The translations under genes and the position numbers were made by a program. From NCBI RefSeq assembly GCF_014646295.1, contig NZ_BMNE01000002.1, positions 869,440-933,439 on the forward strand: 64,000 nucleotides of DNA, written 5' to 3'. The notes beneath the pieces were generated by a model. That model had not been told where the DNA came from. It was given only the letters and a program-made list of their open reading frames with translations, and ran no database searches. Each line of letters begins with the position of its first letter. Within the stretch, counting starts at the first letter, position 1. Positions 24,829-33,025 of this stretch are shown here, one piece after another. This DNA is from Nocardia rhizosphaerihabitans (GTDB taxonomy: Bacteria; Actinomycetota; Actinomycetes; Mycobacteriales; Mycobacteriaceae).

Positions 24829-27281
24829 CCGGCGGCACCCAGGATCGCGGTGGCGGCGCGCAGGGCCAACTGGCCGCGGGCGGGGTCGATGGCGGTGGCG
24901 CCGGTGGGGGTAGGCGGTGTGGAGCCGGTGTCGCGCAGGGCCTGGCCGATGGCGCGGCGTTCGCCGGATTCGAAGGAGCCGAAGGTGCGGCGCAGCAGCG
25001 GGAGGGTGGCGACGAACTGGTCCTCGGCGAGTTCGCGGAGCCAATCGTCGATGCGGCGCAACAACTCCCGGTCGTGCACCAGGAGCAGGCCGCGCCCGCC
25101 GAGGAAGCCGTCGATCCAGGCGGCCTTGGCGGCGGGGGTGTTGCCGATGGACAGGGCGGCGGCCAGGCGGCGGGCCGAGTCGGCGTCGTCGATGCGTTCG
25201 GCGTCGCAGAGCAGGCGGACCGCGCGGCCGCCGATCGCGCCGTGCACATCGTCACGGTCGGCGATGCGCTGCAGAGTCGCCAGCCATTCGGTGGTGGCGT
25301 GGTCGTCGTCGCGGGTGCTGATGGCGGTGTGCGCGGCGTCGATCTGGGCGCGCAGGGCCTCGGCCGCGTCGGTGTCGAGACCGGTGACTGCGCCGGGCAG
25401 GCCGGCGCAGATCCGCACCAACAGGCCGTCGGCGACATGGGCCAGCGCCTTGGTGTCGGTGCCGCGGACATCGCCGTAGCGCAGCGTACGGGTCAACCCG
25501 GGCAGGGCGCCGAGCAGGTGGGTGACGTCGTGGTCGAGGGCGGCGGCCGCTTCGAGCCGGGTGATCAACCCGTCGGTGGCGCCGCCCAGGTCGGCGAGCA
25601 GGGCCATCTCCAGCGCGTCGGCGAGTTCGGTGACGGACACGCCGTCCCGGCTCGCGGTGTCGAGGATATTGGCCTCGGCCGCGGTGCGCAGCGTCGTCCC
25701 CCACACCGCCGCCTCGACGATGCGGACCTCGAATTCCGGTTCCCAGCGCAGCGTCCAGGTCTCCCGGAAGGTGCCGGTGTTACGGACCTCGCCGACGGTC
25801 GGTGTGCCCCAGTCGATGCCGAGCAGCCGCAGCCGGTGCAGCAGATGCGAGCGCTCGACATCGCGCTCCTTGCGCAGGTCCAGATCGACCGTGCGGGCCA
25901 GGGCTTCCTGTTTGAGCCGCAGGGTCTTGCTTCGCGCGCGCAGATCCGCCGCCAGCGGCACGGTCGGGGTGTCCTCGGGGACGCCGCCGAGGGTCTCGCC
26001 GACGACGAGCTCGTCGACCACCAGCCGCAGCATGGTCTCGTCCCCACCGCACATCACCGCGCGCACGGCCTCGGTGACCTCGGACAATCCGGCCAGCGGA
26101 CGCCCACGCAGCGCAGCAAGGGTGTCGGCCAGGCGCACCGACTCGATGATGTGCGCGCTCGACACGGGCAGATCGTGTGCCCGCAGGACCCCGGCGACCT
26201 TCGTCAGCCATCGCGCGACCGGGCGCTCGGTCTCGGTGAACAGGTGGTGGTACCAGCCCGGTGAGGTGACGCCCGCCCCGTACCCCGAGCCCGCCGCCAG
26301 CCGCGAATGCGTCCACGGCACCCAGGTCAGCGCGGTCTTGGTCTTCGGCAATCCCTTGAGCAGCCGCGCGTCCGGCGCGGCTGGTCCGAGTGCCCCGGCC
26401 AGGGCGGGTGCGTGCCAAGCGCCGCACACCACGGCCAGCCGCTTCGCCCCGTCCTTGAGCGTCTGCCGCATCACCTGCCGCATGTACGCCTCGCGCCGCA
26501 GGGTGTGCCGGTCGACGACCAGCGGTGCGAGCGCGGGGTTCCCGGGATCGGCCGCTAGCGGAGAGCCCGATCCAGGTGCGGGCGAGATGCTGTCTGCTGG
26601 TTCAGATGCGGTCGAGGGTGCGCCCGCAGGAGGCGGCGCATCATCGGGTCGCGTCGATGGACTGCGGGGGGCGCTGCCGGCCGTCTCCTGGTCGGAGTCC
26701 CCGGCCGGCGCGTGCAGGATCGCGTCTTCGCGCAGGGTGGCCATCGCTTCGGTGATCGCGTCGAAAGCCGCGCTGTCCGGGACGGATTCGACGACGGCAT
26801 CCCACCAGCGTTCGGCGTCGTCGTAGCCTGCCGCTGAGGCCAGAGCTGCCAGCGGGTCGGTGCGATCGCCGCGGGTATCGTCGTCGGCGGCCAGGACGTT
26901 CGTGGCGGGGAGATCGCAGAAGCGAACCGGCACGGCGTGGTCGACGCCGTAGCGCATGGCCTGCCACTCCGGCGAAAACACCGCGAACGGCCAGAACGCC
27001 GCGCGAGCAGGGGAATCCGGGACGTAGGCCAGCAGCGCGACCGGCGGGGCCATGGTGTCGGCGGCGACGAACCCGACGAGCGGGTCGGCATCGGCGGGGC
27101 CTTCGATCAGGATGGCGTCGGGCCGGAACTCCTCGAGCGCTTGGCGCAGCGACCGTGCCGAGCCGGGCCCGTGGTGACGGATGCCGAATACCCGCGTCAC
27201 GGCATCGGCATTGCTTGCAGGAGCGGGCACCGCACTCGCCGTGCGGGTCTCCCCGGTCTGTTCACTCATCGAAAACCCCAT
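24825..27281 (-). CDS. DUF5682-family protein
   Basis: 818 residues. The N-terminal half has VFGIRHHGPGSARSLRQAL, LIEGPADADPL, VRFCDLPA and, at about residue 285, VVCGAWHAPALAG, which I recognise as the DUF5682 family found next to MoxR and VWA genes. Histidines in IRHHGPGS and GAWHAP and the acidic EGPADAD could form a hydrolase-like active site; a relation to the EreA/ChaN-like fold has been proposed for comparable families. The middle (about 185-245) is a Pro/Ser/Asp-rich insert. The C-terminal half is helical, with repeats that may bind the ATPase. It lies 37 bases after the MoxR stop. An internal ATG at 27269 is an alternative start. Cytosolic; activity unproven. Confidence 0.8.
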   Translation of the reverse strand: MGFSMSEQTGETRTASAVPAPASNADAVTRVFGIRHHGPGSARSLRQALEEFRPDAILIEGPADADPLVGFVAADTMAPPVALLAYVPDSPARAAFWPFAVFSPEWQAMRYGVDHAVPVRFCDLPATNVLAADDDTRGDRTDPLAALASAAGYDDAERWWDAVVESVPDSAAFDAITEAMATLREDAILHAPAGDSDQETAGSAPRSPSTRPDDAPPPAGAPSTASEPADSISPAPGSGSPLAADPGNPALAPLVVDRHTLRREAYMRQVMRQTLKDGAKRLAVVCGAWHAPALAGALGPAAPDARLLKGLPKTKTALTWVPWTHSRLAAGSGYGAGVTSPGWYHHLFTETERPVARWLTKVAGVLRAHDLPVSSAHIIESVRLADTLAALRGRPLAGLSEVTEAVRAVMCGGDETMLRLVVDELVVGETLGGVPEDTPTVPLAADLRARSKTLRLKQEALARTVDLDLRKERDVERSHLLHRLRLLGIDWGTPTVGEVRNTGTFRETWTLRWEPEFEVRIVEAAVWGTTLRTAAEANILDTASRDGVSVTELADALEMALLADLGGATDGLITRLEAAAALDHDVTHLLGALPGLTRTLRYGDVRGTDTKALAHVADGLLVRICAGLPGAVTGLDTDAAEALRAQIDAAHTAISTRDDDHATTEWLATLQRIADRDDVHGAIGGRAVRLLCDAERIDDADSARRLAAALSIGNTPAAKAAWIDGFLGGRGLLLVHDRELLRRIDDWLRELAEDQFVATLPLLRRTFGSFESGERRAIGQALRDTGSTPPTPTGATAIDPARGQLALRAATAILGAAG

Positions 27282-27318
27282 GTGTGCTGTCTGTGCCGTC
27301 CTCCCCGTCGGTCTGGCG

Positions 27319-28419
27319 TCAGTTCGCGATCTCGCGGCAGGCGCGGTAGAAATCGGCCCAGTCCGGGCGTTCCCGCACCACGGCCTCGAGGTATTCGGTC
27401 CAGATCACCGAGTCGGCGACGGGGTCCTTGATCACCGAACCGAGGACGGCGCCCGCGATGTCGGAGGCGCGCAGGACGCCGTCGCCGAAGTGGGCGGACA
27501 GGGCAAGGCCGTTGGTGATCACCGAGATCGCCTCGGCGGTGGACAGGGTGCCCGAGGGTGACTTGAGTTTGGTGCGGCCGTCGGCGGTGATGCCGGAGCG
27601 CAGTTCGCGGAACACGCGCACGACCCGGCGTACCTCCTCGGCGGCGGCGGGCACCGTCGGCAGCTCCAGGGCGGCGCCGAGCTGTTCGACGCGCCTGGTG
27701 ACGATGGCGACCTCGGAATCCTCGTCGGCGGGCAGCGGCAGCACCACGGTGTTGAAGCGGCGGCGCAGCGCCGAGGACAGGTCGTTCACGCCGCGGTCAC
27801 GATCGTTGGCCGTGGCGATCACGTTGAAACCCTTGGCGGCCTGCACTTCTGCACCGAGCTCGGGCACCGGCAGCGTCTTCTCGGACAGGATGGTGATCAG
27901 CGCGTCCTGCACATCGGAGGGGATGCGGGTGAGCTCCTCGATGCGGGCGATCGCCCCGGTCCGCATGGCGGTCATCACCGGTGAGGCGACCAGCGCCGCA
28001 TCGCTCGGGCCCTCGGCGAGCAGCCGGGCGTAGTTCCAGCCGTAGCGAATCGCTTCCTCCGCGGTGCCGGAGGTGCCCTGCACCAGCAGGGTCGACTCGC
28101 CACTGATCGCGGCCGAGAGATGCTCGGACACCCAGGTTTTCGCGGTGCCCGGCACTCCGAGCAGCAGAAGCGCACGGTCGGTGGCCAGGGTCGCGACGGC
28201 CACCTCCATCAGCCGGCGCGGGCCGACGTACTTGGGCGTGATGACGGTGCCGTCGTCGAGTGTCCCGCCGAGCACATAGGTGACCACCGCCCACGGCGAC
28301 AGCCGCCAGGACGGCGGACGCGGCCGGTCGTCGACGCGCGCCAGCGCGGCCAGCTCGTCGGCGAAGGCCTGTTCGGCATGGGGACGCAGCAGGGTGGTTG
28401 CAGATTCAGCTGTAGTCAT
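27319..28419 (-). CDS. MoxR-type AAA+ ATPase
   Basis: 366 residues. Walker A GVPGTAKT (88-95), Walker B-like IARIEEL (157-163; Glu-Glu in place of Asp-Glu), sensor-1 IATANDRDRG and an arginine-finger region SSALRRRFN are visible, followed by a C-terminal helical lid. MoxR ATPases form hexamers that remodel a protein or complex together with a VWA partner, here encoded downstream. The ATG at 28419 has no Shine-Dalgarno sequence: the 26 bases upstream are derived from the end of an inserted tnpB element. Translation initiation or promoter supply may therefore have changed. Third gene of the operon in order SWIM, MoxR, DUF5682, mini-gene, VWA, kinase-ARH, if the element is ignored. Confidence 0.88.
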   Translation of the reverse strand: MTTAESATTLLRPHAEQAFADELAALARVDDRPRPPSWRLSPWAVVTYVLGGTLDDGTVITPKYVGPRRLMEVAVATLATDRALLLLGVPGTAKTWVSEHLSAAISGESTLLVQGTSGTAEEAIRYGWNYARLLAEGPSDAALVASPVMTAMRTGAIARIEELTRIPSDVQDALITILSEKTLPVPELGAEVQAAKGFNVIATANDRDRGVNDLSSALRRRFNTVVLPLPADEDSEVAIVTRRVEQLGAALELPTVPAAAEEVRRVVRVFRELRSGITADGRTKLKSPSGTLSTAEAISVITNGLALSAHFGDGVLRASDIAGAVLGSVIKDPVADSVIWTEYLEAVVRERPDWADFYRACREIAN

Positions 28420-28520
28420 CGGCTTGTCGACGTTGCAACTCGGGTTGTTCGAGACCTGGTAGCAACGCCATCTCCTTCTTTACATAGTTGTGTCGTATTG
28501 TGTGAGTCCTGTCGAAGGCG

Positions 28521-29615
28521 GTGAAGCGGGCGTATAAGTTCCGCTTCTACCCATCCCCCGCTCAGCGCGCAGAGCTGACTCGAACATTCGGATGCGTTCG
28601 TCTGGTCTGGAACAAGGCTCTCGATGCCCGTACACGGGCCTGGGCAGCCGGTGGACGCAGCACTACCTACGTGCAGGCCTCTGCCGCGCTGACCGAGTGG
28701 AAGCGGAGTGATGGGCTGGCATTCTTGAACGAAGTCAGTTCGGTTCCGTTGCAGCAGCCATTGCGCCACCAGCAGGCGGCGTTTGCTGCATTCTTCGCCA
28801 AACGCGCCCGATATCCGAGGTTCAAGTCGCGCAAGAAGTCCACGGCGAGCGCGGAGTACACTCGGTCGGCATTCCGATGGCGCGACGGACAGTTGACCCT
28901 GGCGAAAATGACTGAGCCGCTCGATATTCGATGGTCGCAGCCCCTGCCCGACCGTGCGATGCCGTCTACGGTCACTGTGTCCCACGATGCGGCGGGCCGC
29001 TGGTTCGTGTCGATTCTCGTTGAGGAGACCATCGCTCCGCTGCCGATGGTTGAGGCAACGGTCGGTGTGGATGTGGGACTTTCCTCGTTGGCCGTGCTGT
29101 CGACCGGCGAGAAGATCGCCAATCCGCGATACGAGCGCCGCGATCGACGGAAGTTGGCCAGAGCGCAACGGGACCTGTCTCGTAAGCAGGATGGGTCGAA
29201 CAACCGGAAGAAGGCTCGCCGGAGGGTGGCTCGCGCGTACGCGCGGATCACCGATCGGCGTACCGACTTTCTGCACAAACTGTCCACGAGGTTGATCCGC
29301 GAGAACCAAGCGGTTGCCATCGAGGACCTGTCGGTGCGCAATATGATCACCAATCACACTCTCGCCCGTGCAATTTCGGATGCGAGTTGGCGACAACTGC
29401 GCAGCATGCTCGAATACAAGGCCGGCTGGTATGGACGCGAGTTGCTGGTGGTGGACCGCTGGTATCCCTCGACCAAGGTGTGCTCGGCGTGTGGTGTGCT
29501 CACCGACCGGTTGCCGCTGCAAGTTCGCCTGTGGACATGCCGATGTGGTGCTGGCCACGACCGTGACGTGAACGCGGCCCGCAATATCCTCGCTGCCGGG
29601 CTGGCAGAGAGGTGA
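28521..29615 (+). CDS. tnpB: RNA-guided endonuclease TnpB
   Basis: 364 residues. N-terminal helix-turn-helix and wedge region (MKRAYKFRFYPSPAQ, FGCVRLVWN), then a split RuvC nuclease with all three acidic residues: D184 in GVDVGLSSLAV, E268 in VAIEDLSV and D349 in HDRDVNAARNI. A zinc ribbon has C321, C324, C340 and C342. So the nuclease is predicted active. TnpB proteins use a reRNA/omegaRNA made from the end of their own element to cut empty sites and so favour retention of the element. Start GTG at 28521. No tnpA is nearby, so movement would need help in trans. Length is usual for compact TnpB proteins. Confidence 0.93.
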   Translation: MKRAYKFRFYPSPAQRAELTRTFGCVRLVWNKALDARTRAWAAGGRSTTYVQASAALTEWKRSDGLAFLNEVSSVPLQQPLRHQQAAFAAFFAKRARYPRFKSRKKSTASAEYTRSAFRWRDGQLTLAKMTEPLDIRWSQPLPDRAMPSTVTVSHDAAGRWFVSILVEETIAPLPMVEATVGVDVGLSSLAVLSTGEKIANPRYERRDRRKLARAQRDLSRKQDGSNNRKKARRRVARAYARITDRRTDFLHKLSTRLIRENQAVAIEDLSVRNMITNHTLARAISDASWRQLRSMLEYKAGWYGRELLVVDRWYPSTKVCSACGVLTDRLPLQVRLWTCRCGAGHDRDVNAARNILAAGLAER

Positions 29616-29710
29616 AACGCCTGTGGAGCCGGCATAAGACCTGGAGGGAGTTTTCCCTTCGGGCGGCTGGTTGTGAAGCAGGAATCCTGGTTCTTCGGGG
29701 CCGGGAGCAG
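29616..29710 (+). ncRNA. Predicted omegaRNA/reRNA scaffold end of the tnpB element
   Basis: The 95 bases after tnpB contain two small hairpins (29646-29657 and 29685-29706) and a GAAGCAGGAATCC block familiar from the right ends of IS1341-like elements. In characterised TnpB systems the scaffold also includes the 3' end of tnpB. The guide would start right after the element end, about 29714 on the plus strand, so it would be copied from the antisense of the SWIM/DUF5691 C-terminal codons. Confidence 0.55.
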
Positions 29711-32602
29711 TCAATGCAGCTCCTCGAGCATGGTCGCGCGGTCGGTGAGATCGTGGGCGAGTCGGTGGAAGGCCTGTTGCCAGGCGGGGTCCTCGGTGGT
29801 GTCGGCGAGCGCGGTGACGCGGGTCGCCAGGTCGACGGGCAGGTGCACGCCCGCGGCGGTGAGCAGGGCACGGTCGGTGTACACGCCGGCGGTGGCGTGC
29901 GGCTGGCGGGCCGTGGTGCGGGCGCGCTCGCCGAGCAACCGCAGCACGTGGTCGGCGACCTGCCGCGGCCAGGGATGGTCGAGGCCGGGCAGGATCGCGT
30001 GCAGCTCGGTGAGCTGGTGGGCATCGAGGTCGAGCACGTGCTCGATCCGGTCGGCGGCGTCGAGCAGGGTGAACAGTTCGCGGCGGCGCAGCACGGCTTG
30101 TTCGGTGGGCGTCGCGTGCGCGAACAACGCTCGGGCCCAAGTGGTGTCGCGCTGGGCAAGGGTGGCGTCGACCCAGCCGTCGACGATCGCCTTGGCGTAG
30201 CGCGGCGGCAGGGTCATCGTCAGCGCGGCGGTCGCGGTGTCGGATCCGGTGACGAGTGAAGCCCACGTGGTCAGTGGTGTCGCCGCGATGGCCTGGTGCA
30301 GGGTCTTGACCGTCGAATCGGGGGTGTCCCAGCGCATCTTGGGTTGATCGGTGCTGTCGGTGATGCCGTCGCGCCTGGCTTCGGCGTCGACCTCGGCGGG
30401 CACCGTGACGGTGACCGTGCCGTCGGCGTCCACCCGGACCCACGAGGACACCCGCGCCGCCATCCGCTGCCCGAAGGCCGAACCCGGCAGCCGGGCAAGC
30501 AGCCCCGCCGCGGTGCGCCGGACATCGCCGCGCCGGTCGTCGAGAGCCCGCTCGAGCAGGGGTTCGTCGTCGAGGTTCAGTCCGTCGCCGAGCAGCGCCA
30601 GCAATTCGGCCTTGATCGGGCCGGACTCCTTGGCCCAGGCACTGCTCAGCGTCTCGCGGGCGGCGGCGGGATCGGTCCGGCGCAACAGTGCCAGCCAGTC
30701 CTTGCGCTCGCCAGGCGCGCCGAACAACCAGATGTCTTGTGTACCAGCAGAGTCGGATTCACCGGCATTCGTCTCGACCGTCGCGGCTCGATCGACCGGG
30801 AACGAATCCAGCAGACCCGACCACGCGGGATTGCGAGCCGCGAGCCAGCGGCCGCGCCGACCTGCCAGCCGGAGCAGCGGCGAGCGCAGACCGCTGTCGG
30901 AGGCCGCGGTGAGCGCCTGAACACACAGCACATCCGGCAGCCGGAAGTCGAAGGGTGCCGCGGCGGCGAACCATTCGGGCAGGAACGCCGACTTGTCGGC
31001 CAGCAGGCGGCTGAGCCGATCGGCCGCCTGCCTCGGCAGCAGGCGCCGCGGATCGTCCAAGGCGGCGTCGGGTTTCGGCGCCGAGCCGGGCAGCCGACCA
31101 CCGCGCAGGTACAGATCCTGCAGTGCCGCGGTGTCGAGCAGTCGCACGGCGGGCTCGCCGGAGCGCTGCGGCACCGCGGCCGCGACGGCCCCGGCCAGTT
31201 CCACACTGTCGGCATTGCGGCGCGCGGTGCCGAGCAGGGCGACCGAAACCAGGTCGGCCAGTTCGGGAGTCGCCGCGGCCTGCGTCGGGAACTCCGTCTC
31301 CAGATCGGTCACCTCGCCCGCGGCGAACACCGAGATCGGGTCGAAACCGTCGGCACGCCATTCACCGGTGACCGTCACCGGATGACCACCCGAGACGGCG
31401 ACCAGCCGCCACGGCCGCGCCCCCGCCGACAACGGCAAGGCCACGCCGTCGGCGTCGACGAGCTGCCAGCCGTGTTCGCCGAGCACCGGCACGACCTCGG
31501 TCAGCAGGGCGGGCCAGGCGCGCAGCCAGGGATCGTTGCTCAGCGCGCCCGCGTAGGCGTCCAGCGCGTCATCGATCGTGGTGCCGCCGGTCGAGGGCAC
31601 GGTGGTGAAAGATTCGGGGGCGCCGTGGCGGGTGCCCCACTGGACGCGCAACGGCGCCGCGCCGGGGTAGTAGTGCAGGTCGGCATCGACCTCGTGGCCG
31701 GGCACCGGCACCTCGCCGGTGAAATTCGGTGTGCCGAAGGAATGCTCGATCAGCACCGCCCAGCGCCCGCTGCCGCGCGCCCGCAGCCAGGTACGCCGGG
31801 TGTGCAGACGCTCCTCCTCGCTGACGCGCATACCGAGCACCAGCCAGCGATCGCGCACGGCGGGCTCGGCCAGCACGGACTCGGCCTGGGTCGGGTAGCC
31901 GACATGGGTGCGGATGCCTGCCTGCAGCGGCTCGGGCAGCGCGTCGAGGGTGCGATGAGCCAGCACCAGCAGATGCAGCCGGGCGTACTCGCGCAACAGC
32001 AGCTCGGGCCAGTGCTCGGTGGTCACCACCTGTGCGGGCAGCCGGCGCAGCGTCGCCGCGACACCGGGTGCCTGGGCATCGACCATGCGGGCCGCGATCG
32101 CCTCGTAGGCGGCGAACGAGCGATCGGTCTGGGCCAGCCCGGTCCGGATCTGATCGGTGAGCCACACCTCGAGCTCGGTCAGTCCCGCGGATACCCGGGC
32201 CCGCCGTTGCTCGACGGTTGCCTGCGAGGGTGTCGCCGCGGCCTTCGCCTTAGGTGGCGCCGCGGCCTTGGCGGCCCGGCCCGCCAGCCACTCCGCGGCG
32301 AAATCGGCGGGCGCGTCCTGAACGGGCACCGCGCCACCTGACCAGGTGAGCAGCAGCGACAGCGCGTGCTTGCAGGGGAACTTGCGGCTCGGGCATGAGC
32401 ACTTGTAGGCGGGCCCGGCCAGGTCGACAATCGTCTGATACGGCTTGGACCCGCTGCCCTGGCACAGGCCCCACACGGCGGTTCCGGCGGCGCCGGTGGC
32501 CCGCCAGCGACCGGCCAGCTTGCGTGCGGCAGCCAGTGAGCTCGCGTCCGGTGCGAGAGCGCGGACCTGGTCCTCGGTCCACGGCGCCTGTCGGTCGGTC
32601 AT
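29711..32602 (-). CDS. SWIM zinc-finger and DUF5691 fusion protein
   Basis: 963 residues. Near the N-terminus a complete SWIM finger C-x-C-x6-C-x-H is seen: C68, C70, C77 and H79 in YKCSCPSRKFPCKHAL. SWIM fingers bind DNA or proteins. An Ala/Lys linker (about 105-130) follows, then a helical region to about 430 and a C-terminal DUF5691-like part with HEAT-like helices (LLALLGDGLNLDDEPLLERALDDRRGDVRRTAAGLLARLPG). In other actinomycetes these are often two adjacent genes; here they are one frame. It heads the MoxR operon, with GGGGGAAC before the ATG and a TAGATA -10 box at 32630-32635. Its last codons and TGA stop lie at the edge of the tnpB element. Confidence 0.82.
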   Translation of the reverse strand: MTDRQAPWTEDQVRALAPDASSLAAARKLAGRWRATGAAGTAVWGLCQGSGSKPYQTIVDLAGPAYKCSCPSRKFPCKHALSLLLTWSGGAVPVQDAPADFAAEWLAGRAAKAAAPPKAKAAATPSQATVEQRRARVSAGLTELEVWLTDQIRTGLAQTDRSFAAYEAIAARMVDAQAPGVAATLRRLPAQVVTTEHWPELLLREYARLHLLVLAHRTLDALPEPLQAGIRTHVGYPTQAESVLAEPAVRDRWLVLGMRVSEEERLHTRRTWLRARGSGRWAVLIEHSFGTPNFTGEVPVPGHEVDADLHYYPGAAPLRVQWGTRHGAPESFTTVPSTGGTTIDDALDAYAGALSNDPWLRAWPALLTEVVPVLGEHGWQLVDADGVALPLSAGARPWRLVAVSGGHPVTVTGEWRADGFDPISVFAAGEVTDLETEFPTQAAATPELADLVSVALLGTARRNADSVELAGAVAAAVPQRSGEPAVRLLDTAALQDLYLRGGRLPGSAPKPDAALDDPRRLLPRQAADRLSRLLADKSAFLPEWFAAAAPFDFRLPDVLCVQALTAASDSGLRSPLLRLAGRRGRWLAARNPAWSGLLDSFPVDRAATVETNAGESDSAGTQDIWLFGAPGERKDWLALLRRTDPAAARETLSSAWAKESGPIKAELLALLGDGLNLDDEPLLERALDDRRGDVRRTAAGLLARLPGSAFGQRMAARVSSWVRVDADGTVTVTVPAEVDAEARRDGITDSTDQPKMRWDTPDSTVKTLHQAIAATPLTTWASLVTGSDTATAALTMTLPPRYAKAIVDGWVDATLAQRDTTWARALFAHATPTEQAVLRRRELFTLLDAADRIEHVLDLDAHQLTELHAILPGLDHPWPRQVADHVLRLLGERARTTARQPHATAGVYTDRALLTAAGVHLPVDLATRVTALADTTEDPAWQQAFHRLAHDLTDRATMLEELH

Positions 32603-33025
32603 CTGTTCCCCCGTTCTCTGTCGCCGAAATATCTACCGCAGCCCACCGACAACTGCCGTCCAGGCGAACGAACCCTCTGGAAAACGCTGCTGCTGTAGCG
32701 GATTCGCGCTTCCCGACTTGCCGCCTGCGGAAAAGTCTGGCATTCTGACCTGTTCGGCTCGCCCGGACCGCCCGTGCCGCTCAGCGCAGCGTATCGCGGG
32801 TGTGAGCACCTCATCGAGCTGCCCGCCGGGGTGGGCGAGGGGTGGACATCGAGGGCCCGCCGCGGCACCACGATGACCATTCCACTCCCGCGGGCAGATT
32901 CGCTGGGGCACTGCGCATCCCCTGGGCGAACGCTCCGCGATCAGGTAGCGTTTGCCGAGGAGGATCTCGTCGGCCTGGCACATCGGCCGCCGCGTTGCGC
33001 GCGGGCGCGAAGGGGGATGTCGCAC
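32603..33025. promoter_or_regulatory. Divergent intergenic region between SWIM operon and SMC-like ATPase
   Basis: 423 bases with no convincing gene. On the minus strand a TAGATA -10 box (32630-32635) lies about 30 bases before the SWIM gene start. On the plus strand, a TAGCGT box near 32947-32952 precedes the ATPase gene, and AAGGGGG (33010-33016) provides its RBS. Open frames here are Arg/Pro-rich and read as shadows. Confidence 0.45.

Larger units (their letters stand above)
28432..29713 (+). mobile_element. TnpB-only IS200/IS605-type (IS1341-like) element
   Basis: The element carries tnpB but no tnpA transposase. Its probable left end holds an imperfect palindrome (28432-28466: GTTGC ... 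CTCG-N7-CGAG ... GCAAC). The right end holds hairpins after tnpB (GGGA-GTTT-TCCC at 29646-29657; TCCTGG/CCGGGA at 29685-29690 and 29701-29706) and ends near GCAGTCAA, as in related elements. No target-site duplication is expected for this class. It is inserted between the SWIM/DUF5691 stop codon and the MoxR start, opposite to the operon. The left boundary is uncertain by about 20 bases. Confidence 0.75.

Noticed and set aside
28521..29615. tnpB considered as a Cas12-type effector
   Set aside because: 364 residues, no CRISPR array or cas genes nearby, and IS-type ends with hairpins; TnpB is the simpler call.
32774..33016. 84 additional N-terminal residues for the SMC-like ATPase
   Set aside because: The extension is Arg/Pro-rich and lacks an RBS; AAGGGGG fits the ATG at 33026.
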